A stretch of 64,000 nt of DNA from CAVVDY01 sp963815775 (lineage in GTDB: Bacteria > Acidobacteriota > Terriglobia > Terriglobales > Acidobacteriaceae). This document shows positions 41,201 through 49,679 of this stretch, in pieces; the first letter of the stretch is position 1, and every line of letters begins with the position of its first letter. The notes under the pieces are model-generated. The model was not told the origin of the DNA, ran no database searches, and saw only the letters and a program-made list of their open reading frames with translations. The DNA lies in assembly GCA_963815775.1 (NCBI GenBank), contig CAWFIB010000005.1, positions 186,001 to 250,000 of the forward strand, in the 5' to 3' direction. The translations under genes were made by a program, and so were the position numbers.

Positions 41201-41443
41201 CAGCGAGTACATGTAGTTCATGCCGCTGACGCCCGACATTTGTTGCTCGATCGGCGTGGCCACCGATTCAGCGATGGTGGTGGCGTCGGCACCGGGATAG
41301 GTCGCCTTCACCTGGATCATGGGATCGGCAATATTCGGGAACTGCGCCGTAGGCAAACCGAGGATAGCTATCACGCCCACCAGGACCATCAGGATTGCGA
41401 TGACCATGGCGACGATGGGCCGGTTAATGAAAAACTTCGACAT
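38231..41443 (-). CDS. RND multidrug efflux transporter (HAE1/AcrB family)
   Basis: 1070 aa inner-membrane proton/drug antiporter; the length and twelve-helix plan match AcrB. The proton-relay Asp pair is in GLVVDDAIVVVE (TM4) and the conserved Lys in GLSAKNAILIVEFAK (TM10). MSKFFINRPIVAMVIAILMV is the usual first helix, and the AVFIPTAFVPGITGQLYKQF region is typical. It sits between the adaptor (2 bp upstream) and the channel, making a complete tripartite pump. No local regulator gene is seen. The substrate is unknown. Confidence 0.97.
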   Translation of the reverse strand: MSKFFINRPIVAMVIAILMVLVGVIAILGLPTAQFPNIADPMIQVKATYPGADATTIAESVATPIEQQMSGVSGMNYMYSLSASSGGGMSLYVDFQLGTDVNTDQILAQMRTSQANSQLPSQVTQQGVIVQPGTTAPFMLLNLYSPTGIYNNIFLANYAIINLQYALTRVQGVSQVQIFGAGPYAMRIWVNPDVLANLGVTVSDIINAVQAQNKVNPAGQIGGEPVPPGQQYTYNVRAPGRLPTAADFEQIVVRANPDGSILRLKDVARVDLGSQYYSFNARLGTAPDKAGEPAKPAQPTAAIALYLTPGSNALTTRDNVLKMMKDAQLRFPEGLDYAVSLDTTLAVSAGIHEIYKTLLEALALVILVVFIFLQGWRATLIPLLAVPVSLVGTFVVFPVLGFSINTLSLFGLVLAIGLVVDDAIVVVEAVEHHIEQGMSPHDATVKAMDEVSGPVIAIALILAAVFIPTAFVPGITGQLYKQFAVTIAISVLFSAFNALTLSPALSAMLLRPRKEARGPLGMFFRWFNRVFGRATDGYVKWCRHLIHKAGFAFILLGLTVVVAGYFGKKIPQSFLPDEDQGYLYAGLQLPDASSLQRSSEASRVVEKAILETPGVENVTAIQGYSMLSGVNATYSSFYFVSLKPWDDRKTPETSYDGIKAHLQQVLSRVPSGIAFSFPPPAIPGVGTSGGATFILEDRSGSGIDFLAKNTQLFMAEARKRPELAGVMTTALFGVPQVGVNVDNAKAMTQQIPLSSLYDTVQTFMGGSLVNYFNRFGLQWQVYVQADGKFRTDAKNLGKFYVRNAANEMVPLSTLTTVYPRSGAEFVMRYNLFNCVQINASAAPGYSSAQVIAALEDVFNKTMPSQMGYDWSGMSYQEVKAAQGVSPATIFALAFFVVFLIMAAQYESWTLPFSVLLGVPIAIMGAFIALYFRGLDNNVYAQIGLVMLIGLSAKNAILIVEFAKMEYDKGAPLLDAALTGARLRLRPILMTAFAFILGCVPLWVATGAGGISRQVLGTCVIGGMLAATLLAIFFIPVSFDVVERFGHWIGGGEKRPAAPEAAAPAEGGAHD

Positions 41444-41445
41444 GT

Positions 41446-42705
41446 TTACTTGCTCCCCGGAGCCCCGGCGGGGGGCACGTACGGTTTCGCGATGACAGGG
41501 ACGCCAGCCTTGGCCAACTCGGGATTGGCCGCCGCCGCCATCTGGATCTTCTGGTAGCCCTCCACCACGACTTTCTCGCCCGGCTTCAGACCATCGGTGA
41601 TGATCCAGTTTGGTCCGACGCGATCACCCACCTTGACCGGACGAAAGACCGCCCGGCCCTCGGGATTCACGACCACCACCTGATAGTCGGTCTGCACTTC
41701 GATCACCGCGGGTTGGGGAATCAGCAGCGCGCTTGCATTATTGGAGGTCACCATCCTTACCCGCCCAAAACCGCCCGGGCGAAGGATGGCGTCTTTGTTG
41801 GGGAAGGCAGCCGCGAGCTGAATCGTGCCGGTGCCGGCGGCGATCTGACGGTTGACGAAGATGATGTTGCCCTTGCTCGGGTATGGCTCGTTATTGGCCT
41901 GAATGAACTCAACCGGCTTGTTGACCTTGACGTTGCCGCTGCGCAGCACGCGCGAAATGTCGGTCGCGTTGGCCAGGTAATCGCTTTCGCTGATGTTGAA
42001 GTAGGCCCAAATGGGATCGATCTCGGAGACCGTCGTCATCTTGCTGCTGGTGCCGACCAGATCGCCGACCTGCGAGTTGGCTACACCGGCGATGCCACTG
42101 ACCGGCGAGAAGACCTTGGTCCAGCTTAAGTTCAACTCGGCATTCTGTTGTGCCGCCTTGCTGGCCAGAAGCTGTGCCTTGGCGGCGGCCTGGTTGGCCT
42201 GGTCATTCTCCAGTTGCTTTTGCGGGATCGCGTTCTGCGCCGCCAGCGGCGTATCGCGCACGACATCGTTGGTGTACTTGTCGAGGCTGGCCTGGGAGCG
42301 CGCAACGTCCGCTTTGGCCTGGTCCAGCGCCGCCTGATACTGCCGGGGATCGATCTCAAACAGCAGTTGGCCCTTTTTCACAAATGAACCGTTGGTGTAG
42401 TTCTGCTTGAGCAGGTAGCCCTGGACTTTGGGCATGATGTCGGCATTCACCGGTCCGTTCAGGGTGGCCACCCAGACGCCATAAATAGGCACGTCCTGCT
42501 GCACCACGTCGGCCACAAGCACCTCCGGCGGCTGCGGCTTGGGGGCCTCCTTCTTCTCGTTACAGGCTGTGGAGAGAAGCAGGAGCAGCGCCCCCGCCAG
42601 CAGCAGCGGAAGCCCGCATGGCCAGGGATGCAAGATTCTGCCCAGGTCTGGGCGAAGGGCCGCGACCTCCGGCTGGTTGGGACCGACGTTCTTGGAAACA
42701 GACAT
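41446..42705 (-). CDS. RND efflux periplasmic adaptor (AcrA/MexA type)
   Basis: 419 aa lipoprotein adaptor. An N-terminal ~30-residue extension precedes a hydrophobic signal ending in a lipobox (LLLSTAC). Lipoyl halves are NADIMPKVQGYLLKQNYTNG and KVFSPVSGIAGVANSQVG, separated by an Ala/Gln-rich helical hairpin, with a beta-barrel/MP domain C-terminal (PNKDAILRPGGFGRVRM). First gene of the adaptor-RND-channel operon. The 256-bp gap to divergent hypF (42706-42961) has an AT-rich part at 42755-42810 where a promoter is likely; no operator was recognised. Confidence 0.94.
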   Translation of the reverse strand: MSVSKNVGPNQPEVAALRPDLGRILHPWPCGLPLLLAGALLLLLSTACNEKKEAPKPQPPEVLVADVVQQDVPIYGVWVATLNGPVNADIMPKVQGYLLKQNYTNGSFVKKGQLLFEIDPRQYQAALDQAKADVARSQASLDKYTNDVVRDTPLAAQNAIPQKQLENDQANQAAAKAQLLASKAAQQNAELNLSWTKVFSPVSGIAGVANSQVGDLVGTSSKMTTVSEIDPIWAYFNISESDYLANATDISRVLRSGNVKVNKPVEFIQANNEPYPSKGNIIFVNRQIAAGTGTIQLAAAFPNKDAILRPGGFGRVRMVTSNNASALLIPQPAVIEVQTDYQVVVVNPEGRAVFRPVKVGDRVGPNWIITDGLKPGEKVVVEGYQKIQMAAAANPELAKAGVPVIAKPYVPPAGAPGSK

Positions 42706-42961
42706 AACTACGCTCCTGCCGGCAAAACCCCGGCGCCAGGCTCAGAACTGAATTAGGACAAACAACTTTTCTAAATCATTGTGAGATTTATAGCTACTGA
42801 GTTTTTCCCGGGTAATGGGTGTCATTGTAGTTGTGAGGCTGGCTTTTGCGGATAGCACTGATGGGGGATGACCTTGCCTGTTGGACACTGAGCCTAAAGC
42901 CCGCTGCTGTCTCGGTGTGCTATAACAGGCTGCTCTCATCGCGGAGGGAACTGCTCCTCTG

Positions 42962-45307
42962 ATGCAGGAATCGTCCACTACCGGGACCGTGCGCCGACGC
43001 ATACGGGTGCGCGGCATTGTGCAGGGGGTGGGCTTTCGTCCCTTCGTCTACAACCTGGCGCACGGGCTTGAACTGGCGGGCTATGTCCTGAACTCGTCGG
43101 CCGGGGTGACCATCGAGATCGAAGGCGGCAAAGCGGCGGTGGAGCACTTCGTAGCGACCTTGCGCAACAGCCCTCCGCCGCTGGCGCAGATTGAAGAGGT
43201 CGCGATCACGGAGCTTGGGCCCGTGGGCGAAACCGGCTTTGTCATCCGCCATAGCGAGGCTGAGCCGGGAGAGTTTGTGCTGGTCTCGCCCGACGTTGCC
43301 ACCTGCGGCGACTGCTGGCGCGACTTCGGCGACGCAGCCAATCGCCGCTACGGATATCCTTTCACCAACTGCACCAACTGCGGCCCGCGCTACACCATCA
43401 TTCAGGACATTCCCTACGACCGCCCGACAACCACCATGGCGAAGTTCCGCATGTGCGCCCTTTGCCAGGCGGAATATGACGATCCTTCCAATCGCCGCTT
43501 TCACGCGCAGCCCAATGCCTGTCCCGAGTGCGGGCCCGGCTTGGCATTGGTCCCTTCGGACGGAGAGTTTCCCGGGGAAGAGGACTATCAGTCGCGAGCA
43601 ACGTCTTCGATCCTGCGGCAGTTACGCGAGCTGCTGCGAGCAGGAAAGATCGTCGCGGTCAAAGGCCTGGGTGGATTTCTGCTGGCTTGCGATGCGGAGA
43701 ACAACGAAGCCGTTCGCTCCCTGCGCACCCGCAAGCGGCGCAGCGACAAGCCGTTCGCGCTGATGGCGCGCGATATCGCCGATGTGGAATCGTTCTGCGT
43801 TGTTGCGCCGGAGGAGCGCAGTCTGCTGCTGAGCGCGAAGCGGCCGATCGTGGTGCTTCAGCGGCGGGAGGTTTCGGCGATCTCGCCCGCGGTCGCCCCC
43901 GGCAACAACACCATCGGCGTGATGCTGCCCTACACCCCGCTGCACTACCTGCTGTTCAGCGATTCGCCGGACGAGCCGTCGCAGTTTCGGGCGCTGGTGA
44001 TGACCAGCGGCAACCTCAGCGAAGAGCCTATCGTCACCTCGAACGAAGAAGCCTGGCAGCGCCTGCGCGAGGTGGCCGACTGGTTTGTGTTTCACGATCG
44101 TGACATCTACATGCGCGCCGATGATTCCGTCGCGCGCGTCTTCGAGCAGTGTGAGCGCGTCCTGCGGCGCTCGCGTGGCTACGTGCCGCATCCGGTCGAT
44201 CTCGGAATCGAGTTGCAAGAGATTCTGGCCTGCGGCGCCGAGCTGAAGAATACGCTCTGTCTTACCAAAGGCCGCTACGCCATCCTCAGCCAACACATCG
44301 GCGACCTGGAGAACTACGAGACGCTGGTCTTCTTCGAGGAGACGCTGGCCAACCTGAAGAAGCTTTTCCGGGTCGAGCCGCGCGCCGTGGCTTACGATCT
44401 GCATCCGCAGTACATGAGCACGCAGTTTGCGCAGCGGCTGCCGCTGGCGCCCAAAGTCGGCGTGCAGCATCATCACGCGCACATCGCAAGCTGCATGGCG
44501 GAGAACCATCTCTCGGGGAAGGTCATTGGCGTGGCCTTCGACGGCACCGGTTACGGGAGCGACGGGAAGATCTGGGGCGGGGAATTTCTGGTTGCCGATT
44601 TCACCGGCTTCGAGCGGCGGGCGCACCTGCGCTACGTTCCGCTGCCCGGCGGAGATGCCGCCGTCCGCCAGCCGTGGCGCATGGCGCTGAGCTACCTGCG
44701 CGATGCCTTGGGAGAAGGCAGCTTCAACGCCCGCTTTGCCGATCAGATTCCGAAGCAGAACATTGCCATTGTCGAAACCATGCTGGCAAAACGCTTGAAC
44801 TGCGTCGACACCTCGTCGTGCGGGCGGCTCTTTGACGCCGTGTCCTCCATTGTGGGAGTACGGCATGAGGTCACGTTTGAGGGGCAGGCGGCAATCGAGC
44901 TGGAGATGGTTGCTGACCCGTTGGTTGAGCGCGTCTATCCGTATGCGATTGTTGCGGGCGATATCGCCCGACTCGACATGCGTCCAATGATTGAAGCTAT
45001 CGTGCGCGATCTTTCGCGCGGCACCGCGACGGGGGAAATTTCAGCCGCGTTTCACAATACACTCGCCGCGGCCATCGTCGACATCTGCGGCAGGATTCGC
45101 CAGGCGGAGAATCTCAGCCGCGTCTGCCTGAGCGGAGGGACGTTCCAAAACATGTTTCTGCTGCGGCGAGCGGCGGCTGGCCTGCGCGGGAGTGGCTTCG
45201 AAGTTTTCCTGCACGCGAAAGTCCCGCCCAATGACGGCGGCATTGCGCTGGGCCAGGCGGTGATTGCGAATGCGGTTCTAGCCGCCGGCAATGGCTCCAA
45301 TGATTAG
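42962..45307 (+). CDS. hypF: Carbamoyltransferase HypF (hydrogenase maturation)
   Basis: 781 aa. Makes the thiocarbamate on HypE that becomes the CN ligands of [NiFe]-hydrogenase. Four parts in order: an acylphosphatase domain (RRIRVRGIVQGVGFRPFVYN), two zinc fingers (CGDC...CTNC and CALC...CPEC, residues ~110-185), a YrdC-like domain (KIVAVKGLGGFLLACDA) and a Kae1-like carbamoyltransferase domain (VQHHHAHIASCMAEN, GVAFDGTGYGSDG). All catalytic motifs are intact. No other hyp or hydrogenase gene is in the window. Its 3' end overlaps the convergent MoaD-like gene by 30 bp. Confidence 0.96.
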   Translation: MQESSTTGTVRRRIRVRGIVQGVGFRPFVYNLAHGLELAGYVLNSSAGVTIEIEGGKAAVEHFVATLRNSPPPLAQIEEVAITELGPVGETGFVIRHSEAEPGEFVLVSPDVATCGDCWRDFGDAANRRYGYPFTNCTNCGPRYTIIQDIPYDRPTTTMAKFRMCALCQAEYDDPSNRRFHAQPNACPECGPGLALVPSDGEFPGEEDYQSRATSSILRQLRELLRAGKIVAVKGLGGFLLACDAENNEAVRSLRTRKRRSDKPFALMARDIADVESFCVVAPEERSLLLSAKRPIVVLQRREVSAISPAVAPGNNTIGVMLPYTPLHYLLFSDSPDEPSQFRALVMTSGNLSEEPIVTSNEEAWQRLREVADWFVFHDRDIYMRADDSVARVFEQCERVLRRSRGYVPHPVDLGIELQEILACGAELKNTLCLTKGRYAILSQHIGDLENYETLVFFEETLANLKKLFRVEPRAVAYDLHPQYMSTQFAQRLPLAPKVGVQHHHAHIASCMAENHLSGKVIGVAFDGTGYGSDGKIWGGEFLVADFTGFERRAHLRYVPLPGGDAAVRQPWRMALSYLRDALGEGSFNARFADQIPKQNIAIVETMLAKRLNCVDTSSCGRLFDAVSSIVGVRHEVTFEGQAAIELEMVADPLVERVYPYAIVAGDIARLDMRPMIEAIVRDLSRGTATGEISAAFHNTLAAAIVDICGRIRQAENLSRVCLSGGTFQNMFLLRRAAAGLRGSGFEVFLHAKVPPNDGGIALGQAVIANAVLAAGNGSND

Positions 45308-45574
45308 GAATGGCTCGCGGCCTGAGGCGACGGCGTCGGGCAAGGGCGCGTCGGGCGATTCGTGCGACAGGTCCTCTTCGCAAGCGAAGAAGCGCAGAAA
45401 CGGCCGCCGCTCTTTGCTGACGTGATCGCGGATTGTGCCACACAGCATGGGATAGCGCTCCTCCAGCGCATCCAGGACGGAGCGCTGTGTCACCGGAGCC
45501 GCTACCTGAAGGGACACCTCACGGCCGATGTTGGCCAGAGTTCGCAAATGCGCCGGAAGCTCGACTCGAACCAC
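45278..45574 (-). CDS. MoaD/ThiS-like ubiquitin-fold protein
   Basis: 98 aa from GTG 45574, which has GGAGG 5 nt upstream; longer in-frame extension would overlap pheA. The beta-grasp pattern VRVELPAHLRTLANIG, then VTQRSVLDALEERYPML, ends in the di-glycine tail GAIAGG needed for C-terminal thiocarboxylation in MoaD and ThiS. It probably serves as a sulfur carrier or a related conjugation protein. No molybdopterin or thiamine genes adjoin; it lies 20 bp after pheA and is antisense to the last 30 bp of hypF. Confidence 0.78.
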   Translation of the reverse strand: MVRVELPAHLRTLANIGREVSLQVAAPVTQRSVLDALEERYPMLCGTIRDHVSKERRPFLRFFACEEDLSHESPDAPLPDAVASGREPFLIIGAIAGG

Positions 45575-45594
45575 CCACACCTCCAATGCGAAAT

Positions 45595-46437
45595 TTATTC
45601 CAGCCTCGCCGGCCGCGATCGGCTTGGCGGCTTTGCCGCCTGGTAGACGCCCAACACCTTCACGAATTCCGCGATCTCGTCGAGGTGGCGAATGGCGTTT
45701 TCCGCGGCTTCGTCGTCGCCGCGGTTGATGTCGGCGAAGAAGACGTACTCCCACGGCCGGCCGACAATGGGCCGCGACTCGATCCTGGAGAGGCTGATGT
45801 CGCGCAAGGCAAAGACGCTGAGCGCCTTGAACAGCGCACCGGGCACATTCTGCAAGGCAAACGCGAGCGAGGTTTTGTTCGCTCCCGTGACTTTCTTCTT
45901 GCGTTTACCGATCAGCAGAAAGCGGGTGAAGTTCTGCGTGTCATCCTCGATGCCCGCCAGCAGGATTCCTCCCTCGTACTGTGCCGCCGCCTGCCTGGGG
46001 CCGATGGCTGCGGCGTCGCGAAGCTTCTCCGACACGACGTGGCGCACGCTGCCGGCGGTGTCATAAAAGGGGATCGGCTGAAACCTGGGATGCAACTGAA
46101 AAAGCTTGCGGCACTGCTCCAGCGCCACCGGATGGGAGAACACTCGTTGCACATCGGCAATCCTGGTCCCGGAAAGGGCGATCAGGTTGTGCCGGATGCG
46201 CAGAAGGAATTCGCGATAGATGAAGGACTCGCGCTTGAGCAGCAGGTCGTAATTTTCCGTCACCGAGCCGGCCAGCGAATTTTCGATGGCGATCACCGCG
46301 CCCTGCACCGCGTTGGAGGCAAGCGCGTCGAAAACATCGACACAGCGGGCGCAGGGCAGGATGGCAGCCCGTGGTTCCAGCTTCATCGCAGCCTCGTGGC
46401 TGAACGAACCCAACTCTCCCTGGATGGCTAGCTTCAT
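45595..46437 (-). CDS. pheA: Prephenate dehydratase
   Basis: 280 aa monofunctional enzyme making phenylpyruvate for phenylalanine. The catalytic domain has IQGELGSFSHEAA, AIENSLAGSVTENYDLL and TQNFTRFLLIG with the conserved Thr-Arg-Phe. The C-terminal ACT domain (from ~residue 190, KTSLAFALQNVPGALFKAL, then LSRIESRPI) provides phenylalanine feedback. There is no chorismate mutase part. The start is ATG 46437 on the minus strand. The following 160 bp (46438-46597) show no gene. Confidence 0.96.
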   Translation of the reverse strand: MKLAIQGELGSFSHEAAMKLEPRAAILPCARCVDVFDALASNAVQGAVIAIENSLAGSVTENYDLLLKRESFIYREFLLRIRHNLIALSGTRIADVQRVFSHPVALEQCRKLFQLHPRFQPIPFYDTAGSVRHVVSEKLRDAAAIGPRQAAAQYEGGILLAGIEDDTQNFTRFLLIGKRKKKVTGANKTSLAFALQNVPGALFKALSVFALRDISLSRIESRPIVGRPWEYVFFADINRGDDEAAENAIRHLDEIAEFVKVLGVYQAAKPPSRSRPARLE

Positions 46438-46597
46438 CTTCCGTCGAGCATAGCAAATGCGCGGCGCCAGCCGCCGAAAGGTTGCCCGCGAAATTTTCGA
46501 TTTGACCGCAAAAGAACTCGGCTACTAACCAACCATCGCAGCTCCGGACAGCTTCCAACTCAGTGGTCCGACGGGAAAACAACTTCGGGGGTGATAC

Positions 46598-46750
46598 ATG
46601 CTTTGGACGATTTTCGTAATTCTCCTGGTTCTGTGGCTGGTGGGGGTTGTCAGTAGCTATACGCTGGGAGGGTTCATTCACATCCTGCTGCTGCTGGCCG
46701 TGATTGCGCTGGTGGTTCAGCTCATTACGGGCCGAAGGACAGCGGTTTAG
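46598..46750 (+). CDS. lmo0937-family small membrane protein
   Basis: 50 aa, two predicted membrane helices: MLWTIFVILLVLWLVGVVSS and IHILLLLAVIALVVQLI, joined by YTLGGF, ending GRRTAV. This is the pattern of the lmo0937 family, often found beside CsbD-type stress proteins, as here (next gene 82 bp downstream). A GGGGGTGATAC tract precedes the ATG. Function unknown. Confidence 0.82.
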   Translation: MLWTIFVILLVLWLVGVVSSYTLGGFIHILLLLAVIALVVQLITGRRTAV

Positions 46751-46831
46751 CGAAGGGGTGCCCGGTGCTGGAAGCGCACAGGGACTTCATACCCGATGAT
46801 AACCATTAACAAACAACATGGAGGTGACGGA

Positions 46832-47080
46832 ATGGATAGCGATCGCATTAAAGGAAAAACCGACGAAGTCGTCGGCCGCGCCAAACGACAGGCCGGCGAG
46901 TGGACCGGCGACAAGGAAACCCAGGCTGAAGGCGGGGCCCAGGAAGTGAAGGGCAAGGTGGAGAACGCCTGGGGCAAGACCAAGGACGCCGTCCGCGATG
47001 CCGCGGAAGACGCCAAACGCAACGTCAGTAAGGAGCATCACGATAAAGACATGGATCGCAAGGACCGGGGTGCAGCCTGA
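46832..47080 (+). CDS. CsbD-family stress protein
   Basis: 82 aa, hydrophilic, Lys/Asp/Glu-rich. Starts MDSDRIKGKTDEVVGRAKRQ, the CsbD hallmark, then repeats the motif as AQEVKGKVENAWGKTKDAVR. ATG 46832 has GGAGGT 7 nt upstream; an ATG at 46796 would add 12 atypical residues. CsbD proteins are general-stress induced; their biochemical role is unknown. A hairpin terminator follows. Confidence 0.92.
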   Translation: MDSDRIKGKTDEVVGRAKRQAGEWTGDKETQAEGGAQEVKGKVENAWGKTKDAVRDAAEDAKRNVSKEHHDKDMDRKDRGAA

Positions 47081-47108
47081 CGGAGTGAGCCGGAGAACGC
47101 AACCGGCG

Positions 47109-47140
47109 GGGGCGCCTGAAAAGGGCGCCCCTTAATTTTT
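47109..47140 (+). terminator. Intrinsic terminator after csbD-like gene
   Basis: Arms GGGGCGCC (47109-47116) and GGCGCCCC (47124-47131), followed by TTAATTTTT. It abuts the stop codon of the convergent hyuA gene. Confidence 0.8.
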
Positions 47141-49186
47141 GGCGTGCAGAACTTCGATAACCAGGTTCGCAGCTTTATCGATGTGAAAGCTCGCGCCGGG
47201 TGGCACCACCGTGGTCGCGCTATATTCGGTGACAATCGCGGGGCCGCGAAAGCGGGTTTGGGGTTTGAGCGAATCGCGGTCGAGGATGGCGGTGGGCAGC
47301 TCTCGCCCGGAAAATGTCACGCGGCGTTTCTCCGGCTTTAGCTCGGCGCCAGCTTTTGCAAGCTTGTCGAGCCGGCCGCTTGCCACCGGTGATTTCATGC
47401 GCGCGCGCAGGCGAAGGGTGACGATCTCAGCCCTGCGATCTGTGTGGCTGTAGCCGTAGCGGCGGTGATGTTCGGCGTGAAATTGGCTGATGAGCGCAGA
47501 ACTCATCGGCAGGTTCAACTCGAAGCCCTGGCCCGCGTAGCGCAGGTCGGCGCTGGGCTCAAATTGCAGGTCGCCCTTCCATCCTTCGTGGCGGAAGTCC
47601 GCCGCGGCTTTTTTCTCCATGGCTGACAGTTCCGCGCGCAGCTTGCGCTCGGGCAGCGCACCTGCGATTTTCCACACCACGGTCCGCGAGTAGTCCTTGA
47701 TGATGTCGCTGTTGAGGATGCCGTACGCGGAAAGCGCGCCGGGTAGCGCCGGCACGATGACGGTGCGAATGCTCAGCCCGGCAGCCAGCTCGCAGGCATG
47801 CAGGCCGCCCGCGCCGCCGAAGGCAAGCAGCGCGAAGTCGCGCGGATCGTAGCCGCGCTCGATGGAGACCACGCGCAGCGCGCGTTCCATGTTGGCATTC
47901 ACTACGCGGATGACGCCCTCGGCGAAGTGTCGCTGGTCCAATCGCGGGCCCTGCGCCCTGAGCCATTCCTCGGTGATGCGGCGGGTGCGTTCGATGTCCA
48001 GAGTGAATTCGCCGCCCAGGAAGCGGTCGGGCTGCAATCGTCCCAGCAGCAGGTTCGCATCCGTCACCGTGGGTTGCGTGCCACGTCCATAACAAATCGG
48101 TCCGGGATCGGCGCCGGCGGATTCCGGCCCCACGCGCAGCGCGCCCCCGGCATCGAAGCGCGCCAGCGACCCACCGCCCGCCCCTACGGTATGAATGTCA
48201 AGCACCGGCACATGCACCGGAAAGCCTGCGACTTCGGCTTCGTTGGTCGGCCTGGGCTCGCCTCGCACCAGAGCGACATCGGTGGAGGTGCCTCCCATGT
48301 CGAAGGTGATGATGTCGGCGAAGCCGCTCCGCCTGCCCATCACGGTTGCGCCAACAATTCCGCCCGCCGGGCCGGAGAGCACGGTGCGTACCGGCTGGTG
48401 CACGGCTGATGGCAACGCCGTGGTGCCGCCGCTGGATTGCATGATGAACACGCGCGAATGCTTTGAGGTTTGCTCGGCAATGCGGGTGCGCAAGCTGTGC
48501 AGATAGCTTTGCATCAGCGGCTGCAAGTAGGCGTTGATCACCACCGTGCTGGCGCGTTCATATTCACGGAATTCGGGCAGGATCTCGTGCGAGACGGAAA
48601 GCGGCAGCGCCAGCTCTTCGAGTACGTTCGCGATGGCCGTCTCGTTGGCCGGGTTGGCGAAGGAGAACAGCGTGGAAAGCGCGATGGATTCGGCCCCCTT
48701 GAGCCGAATGTCGGCCGCCAAATGCGCCAGGTCGCTTCGTTCGGGAGCCTGCAGAATTTCACCGGTGTAGCTCACGCGCTCGGCCACGCCGAATCGCATG
48801 GCGCGCTCCACCAGTGGCGGAATGCGCTCGAAGAGCAGGTCGTAGAGCTTGGGGCGGTTCTGGCGTCCGATCTCGATACTGTCCTCGAAGCCGGCAGTGG
48901 TGACGAAGGCAACGCGCGCCCCCTTGCGCTCCAGCAGGGCGTTGGTGCCGACGGTGGTTCCGTGCAGCAGAACGATGGGGCCGCGGTGTCCAGTCTTTGC
49001 GACCGCCTCGGCAATGGCCTGGGAGCGGTCGCCGGCAGTCGAGAACACTTTGAGGATGCGAAGCTGGCCGCCCTCGCGCCACACGCAATCAGTGAAGGTG
49101 CCGCCGGAGTCGACGGCAATCCAGAGAGCGGGAGTTGAGGTCTTCTTTACTGAAGGTTTCGGATTCGTCACAGGATTTCGCGTCAA
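47132..49186 (-). CDS. hyuA: Hydantoinase A / oxoprolinase family protein
   Basis: 684 aa, normal length for HyuA, the ATP-dependent hydantoinase/oxoprolinase A subunit. The actin-like ATPase core is visible: WIAVDSGGTFTDCV, LHGTTVGTNALLERKGA, FDMGGTSTDVALV and FGGAGGLHACELA. The B subunit (HyuB) that usually pairs with it is not adjacent, so activity on hydantoins, 5-oxoproline or acetone-like substrates is uncertain. Start ATG 49186, 24 bp after the RimI-like gene. Confidence 0.92.
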   Translation of the reverse strand: MTRNPVTNPKPSVKKTSTPALWIAVDSGGTFTDCVWREGGQLRILKVFSTAGDRSQAIAEAVAKTGHRGPIVLLHGTTVGTNALLERKGARVAFVTTAGFEDSIEIGRQNRPKLYDLLFERIPPLVERAMRFGVAERVSYTGEILQAPERSDLAHLAADIRLKGAESIALSTLFSFANPANETAIANVLEELALPLSVSHEILPEFREYERASTVVINAYLQPLMQSYLHSLRTRIAEQTSKHSRVFIMQSSGGTTALPSAVHQPVRTVLSGPAGGIVGATVMGRRSGFADIITFDMGGTSTDVALVRGEPRPTNEAEVAGFPVHVPVLDIHTVGAGGGSLARFDAGGALRVGPESAGADPGPICYGRGTQPTVTDANLLLGRLQPDRFLGGEFTLDIERTRRITEEWLRAQGPRLDQRHFAEGVIRVVNANMERALRVVSIERGYDPRDFALLAFGGAGGLHACELAAGLSIRTVIVPALPGALSAYGILNSDIIKDYSRTVVWKIAGALPERKLRAELSAMEKKAAADFRHEGWKGDLQFEPSADLRYAGQGFELNLPMSSALISQFHAEHHRRYGYSHTDRRAEIVTLRLRARMKSPVASGRLDKLAKAGAELKPEKRRVTFSGRELPTAILDRDSLKPQTRFRGPAIVTEYSATTVVPPGASFHIDKAANLVIEVLHAKN

Positions 49187-49210
49187 AGAAGCGCGATTCT
49201 AGCACGCCGG

Positions 49211-49675
49211 CTACAGCGCCTTGGCCATCAGATAGGCGTCGAGGCTATGCGCATGGTAATACGCGGGCAGGGTGCGCACGATGCGATATCCCAGCTTGCG
49301 ATAGAGATGGAGCGCGGGCTGGTTGTCGACGGCAGTCTCGAGGTGGATCTCGGTGCAGCCGCGCTGGCGTACGCGTTCCTCGCATTCCTGCATCAGCCGG
49401 GAGCCGAGGCCGTAACGCCGCGCTTCGGGAGCAATGTCGAGGGTGACGATGCGGCCCATCCTGCGAAAGGGCTGGGCGATGGCGTATCCGGCGATGGAGC
49501 GTGCGGGCGTAACCTCGCTGGGGAACTCGGCAACCAGAGTGATGGCGTTGCGCCGCATGATGAAGCCGGAGAGCTCCATCTGGGTGTAGGCGATGCCGGC
49601 GGGGAAACATCGCTGGTCGATCTGCCAGAGGCGGTCGAAGTCGTCCGGGCGAAAAGATCGGATGACGAAGTCCAC
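49211..49675 (-). CDS. GNAT acetyltransferase, RimI-like
   Basis: 154 aa GNAT N-acetyltransferase. It begins (GTG 49675) VDFVIRSFRPDDFDRLWQID; acetyl-CoA motif A is VTLDIAPEARRYGLGSRLM (RxxGxG-type), and motif B contains DNQPALHLYRKLGYRIV. This is the RimI pattern (S18 N-terminal alanine acetyltransferase), though rimI usually sits with tsaB. The upstream in-frame extension is noise inside the glycosyltransferase gene. It starts 4 bp after that gene's stop. Confidence 0.85.
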   Translation of the reverse strand: MDFVIRSFRPDDFDRLWQIDQRCFPAGIAYTQMELSGFIMRRNAITLVAEFPSEVTPARSIAGYAIAQPFRRMGRIVTLDIAPEARRYGLGSRLMQECEERVRQRGCTEIHLETAVDNQPALHLYRKLGYRIVRTLPAYYHAHSLDAYLMAKAL

Positions 49676-49679
49676 GGAA

